Below the pieces are notes generated by a model. The model was given only the letters and a program-made list of their open reading frames with translations. It was not told where the DNA came from and did no database searches. The position numbers were made by a program, and so were the translations under genes. Shown here piece after piece: positions 4,804 through 5,706 of a DNA stretch of 5,706 bases (within the stretch, counting starts at the first letter, position 1; the number at the start of each line of letters is the position of its first letter). The DNA comes from Bacteroidota bacterium (GTDB taxonomy: Bacteria; Bacteroidota; Bacteroidia; Chitinophagales; LD1), in the NCBI GenBank assembly GCA_028288545.1, contig JAQBNQ010000391.1, positions 1-5,706 on the forward strand. Reading direction: 5' to 3'.

Positions 4804-5706
4804 CTACGGAAATATTCCCATTGAATAATAGCTGTCGCGGATTTTGGTGATAGAAAGCGCAAAGGCCGCTGTGCGAAGATCTTTAATTTTGTGTTTGTTT
4901 TTAAAGTTGCGAATATCCTGGTACGAGTTGATCATCGTGTCTTCCAAACCAGAGTTGACAAGATCAATTTCATCAGCGCCATGTATCACTTGTTTAATGG
5001 CAGTAGCCGATGCTTTTTTGCCGGTAAGGTCTTCTACCAGTTTTATAAGGTTGCGTTGGTTTTGCTCGTCAAACCTTTTTTCCATACGCCCAAACTTTAC
5101 GTGCGATAGGTTTTTAAGCCATTCAAAGTAAGATACCGTTACCCCGCCTGCATTAATGTAAATGTCCGGAATTATCATTACCCCTTTCTTTAAAAGAATT
5201 ACCTCGGCAGCAGGAGTAACTGGTCCGTTTGCAGCTTCGGCAATTATTTTGGCTTTGATCTTAGGCGCATTAACTTCGGTAATTTGCTTTTCAAGCGCTG
5301 CGGGTATCAAAATGTCGCATTCCAATTCTAAGGCGTCCGAACTTTTCTTAAAAGTTTTAGCGCCCGGAAAACCTGAAACACCCTTAGTCTTTTCTTTGTA
5401 CTTGTGTACTTCAACCGGGTCTAATCCATTTTCATTGTAAATGGCTCCATCGCTCTCGGCAATAGCAATTACAATGGCCCCGTATTGGCGTATAATATTT
5501 GCAGTATGGTACCCCACATTTCCTAAGCCCTGTACAATTACCTTTTTGCCCTGAAGTCCTGTTGTAAGGCCTAGTTTCTTCATGTCATCGGCGTAGCTGC
5601 AAATTTCATTCAGCGCATAAACAACTCCACGGCCAGTGGCTTCTGTTCTGCCGTGTACACCGCCTTGAGAGATCGGCTTACCTGTAACACATCCGTACCC
5701 ATCAAT
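4804..5706 (-). CDS. Glutamate dehydrogenase (Glu/Leu/Phe/Val family), C-terminal part, probably NAD-type; 5' end outside window
   Basis: The frame stays open to the window edge, giving 300 residues of an enzyme usually around 420-450 long. It catalyses reversible oxidative deamination of glutamate to 2-oxoglutarate and ammonium. The visible part starts before GKPISQGGVHGRTEATGRG (visible residues 9-27), a family hallmark. The Rossmann loop is GLGNVG at 60-65, with Glu84 in the AESDG turn where an acidic residue favours NAD over NADP. EAANGPVTP follows at about 157-165, then NAGGVTVSYFEW at 185-196. In that motif, Ser192 corresponds to the Ser that contacts the substrate gamma-carboxylate; leucine and phenylalanine dehydrogenases lack VSYFEW, so glutamate is the likely substrate. 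The C-terminus LRTAAFALSITKI...MGIFP is also typical. The catalytic Lys/Asp region is outside the window. The internal ATG at 5583 is not the start because the conserved sequence continues upstream of it. A strong terminator follows the stop. Confidence 0.95.
   Translation of the reverse strand: MDGYGCVTGKPISQGGVHGRTEATGRGVVYALNEICSYADDMKKLGLTTGLQGKKVIVQGLGNVGYHTANIIRQYGAIVIAIAESDGAIYNENGLDPVEVHKYKEKTKGVSGFPGAKTFKKSSDALELECDILIPAALEKQITEVNAPKIKAKIIAEAANGPVTPAAEVILLKKGVMIIPDIYINAGGVTVSYFEWLKNLSHVKFGRMEKRFDEQNQRNLIKLVEDLTGKKASATAIKQVIHGADEIDLVNSGLEDTMINSYQDIRNFKNKHKIKDLRTAAFALSITKIRDSYYSMGIFP

Noticed and set aside
4844..5440. Plus-strand open frames opposite the glutamate dehydrogenase gene
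   Set aside because: They are antisense shadows of a conserved enzyme; none has a credible start region or motif.
5581..5583. ATG at 5583 (minus strand) as the start of the glutamate dehydrogenase
   Set aside because: The same frame continues upstream to the window edge and encodes the conserved GKPISQGG...GRTEATGRG region, so this is an internal Met.
1..5706. An undescribed multi-gene system such as a defence island, CRISPR array or mobile element
   Set aside because: No repeat arrays, transposase, integrase, nuclease or toxin genes are visible; apart from one unknown coiled-coil gene the genes are housekeeping or signalling families in mostly single-gene units.

Overview
The window looks like ordinary chromosomal DNA from a member of the Bacteroidota, probably a Sphingobacteriia/Chitinophagia-type organism. 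The evidence is moderate GC content, A-rich translation leaders instead of well-spaced Shine-Dalgarno sites, promoter elements of the Bacteroidota TAnnTTTG type, and protein families typical of that phylum. These include a TPR/coiled-coil histidine kinase and a Glu/Leu/Phe/Val-family glutamate dehydrogenase. No mobile element, CRISPR array, tRNA or rRNA was seen, and I found no convincing novel multi-gene system.

Layout: (1) bases 2-1018, plus strand, hold the C-terminal part of a sensor histidine kinase cut by the window edge. (2) Bases 1079-1561, plus strand, hold a 160-residue GreA/GreB-like protein behind its own recognisable promoter. (3) Bases 1564-2697, minus strand, hold a highly charged coiled-coil protein of unknown function; it converges on the GreA-like gene with 2 nt between the stop codons. 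(4) Bases 2698-2852 are a divergent, AT-rich intergenic region with a minus-strand -7 box and two perfect inverted repeats. (5) Bases 2853-3497, plus strand, hold a NUDIX hydrolase of the CoA pyrophosphatase type. (6) Bases 3533-4681, minus strand, hold an acyl-CoA dehydrogenase whose catalytic glutamate appears to sit at the alternative (LCAD/IVD-type) position. (7) A strong hairpin terminator lies at 4754-4785. (8) Bases 4804-5706, minus strand, hold the C-terminal 300 residues of an NAD-type glutamate dehydrogenase, with its 5' end outside the window.

Most genes appear to be transcribed singly. Neighbours are convergent or divergent, or, for the two dehydrogenases, separated by a terminator. 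Three of the products belong to central metabolism: glutamate dehydrogenase (amino-acid nitrogen to 2-oxoglutarate), acyl-CoA dehydrogenase (acyl-CoA oxidation) and the NUDIX enzyme (likely CoA or acyl-CoA turnover). Their proximity suggests a housekeeping neighbourhood rather than a dedicated pathway operon. The least understood parts are the coiled-coil protein with its palindrome-rich promoter and the GreA-like protein opposite it.
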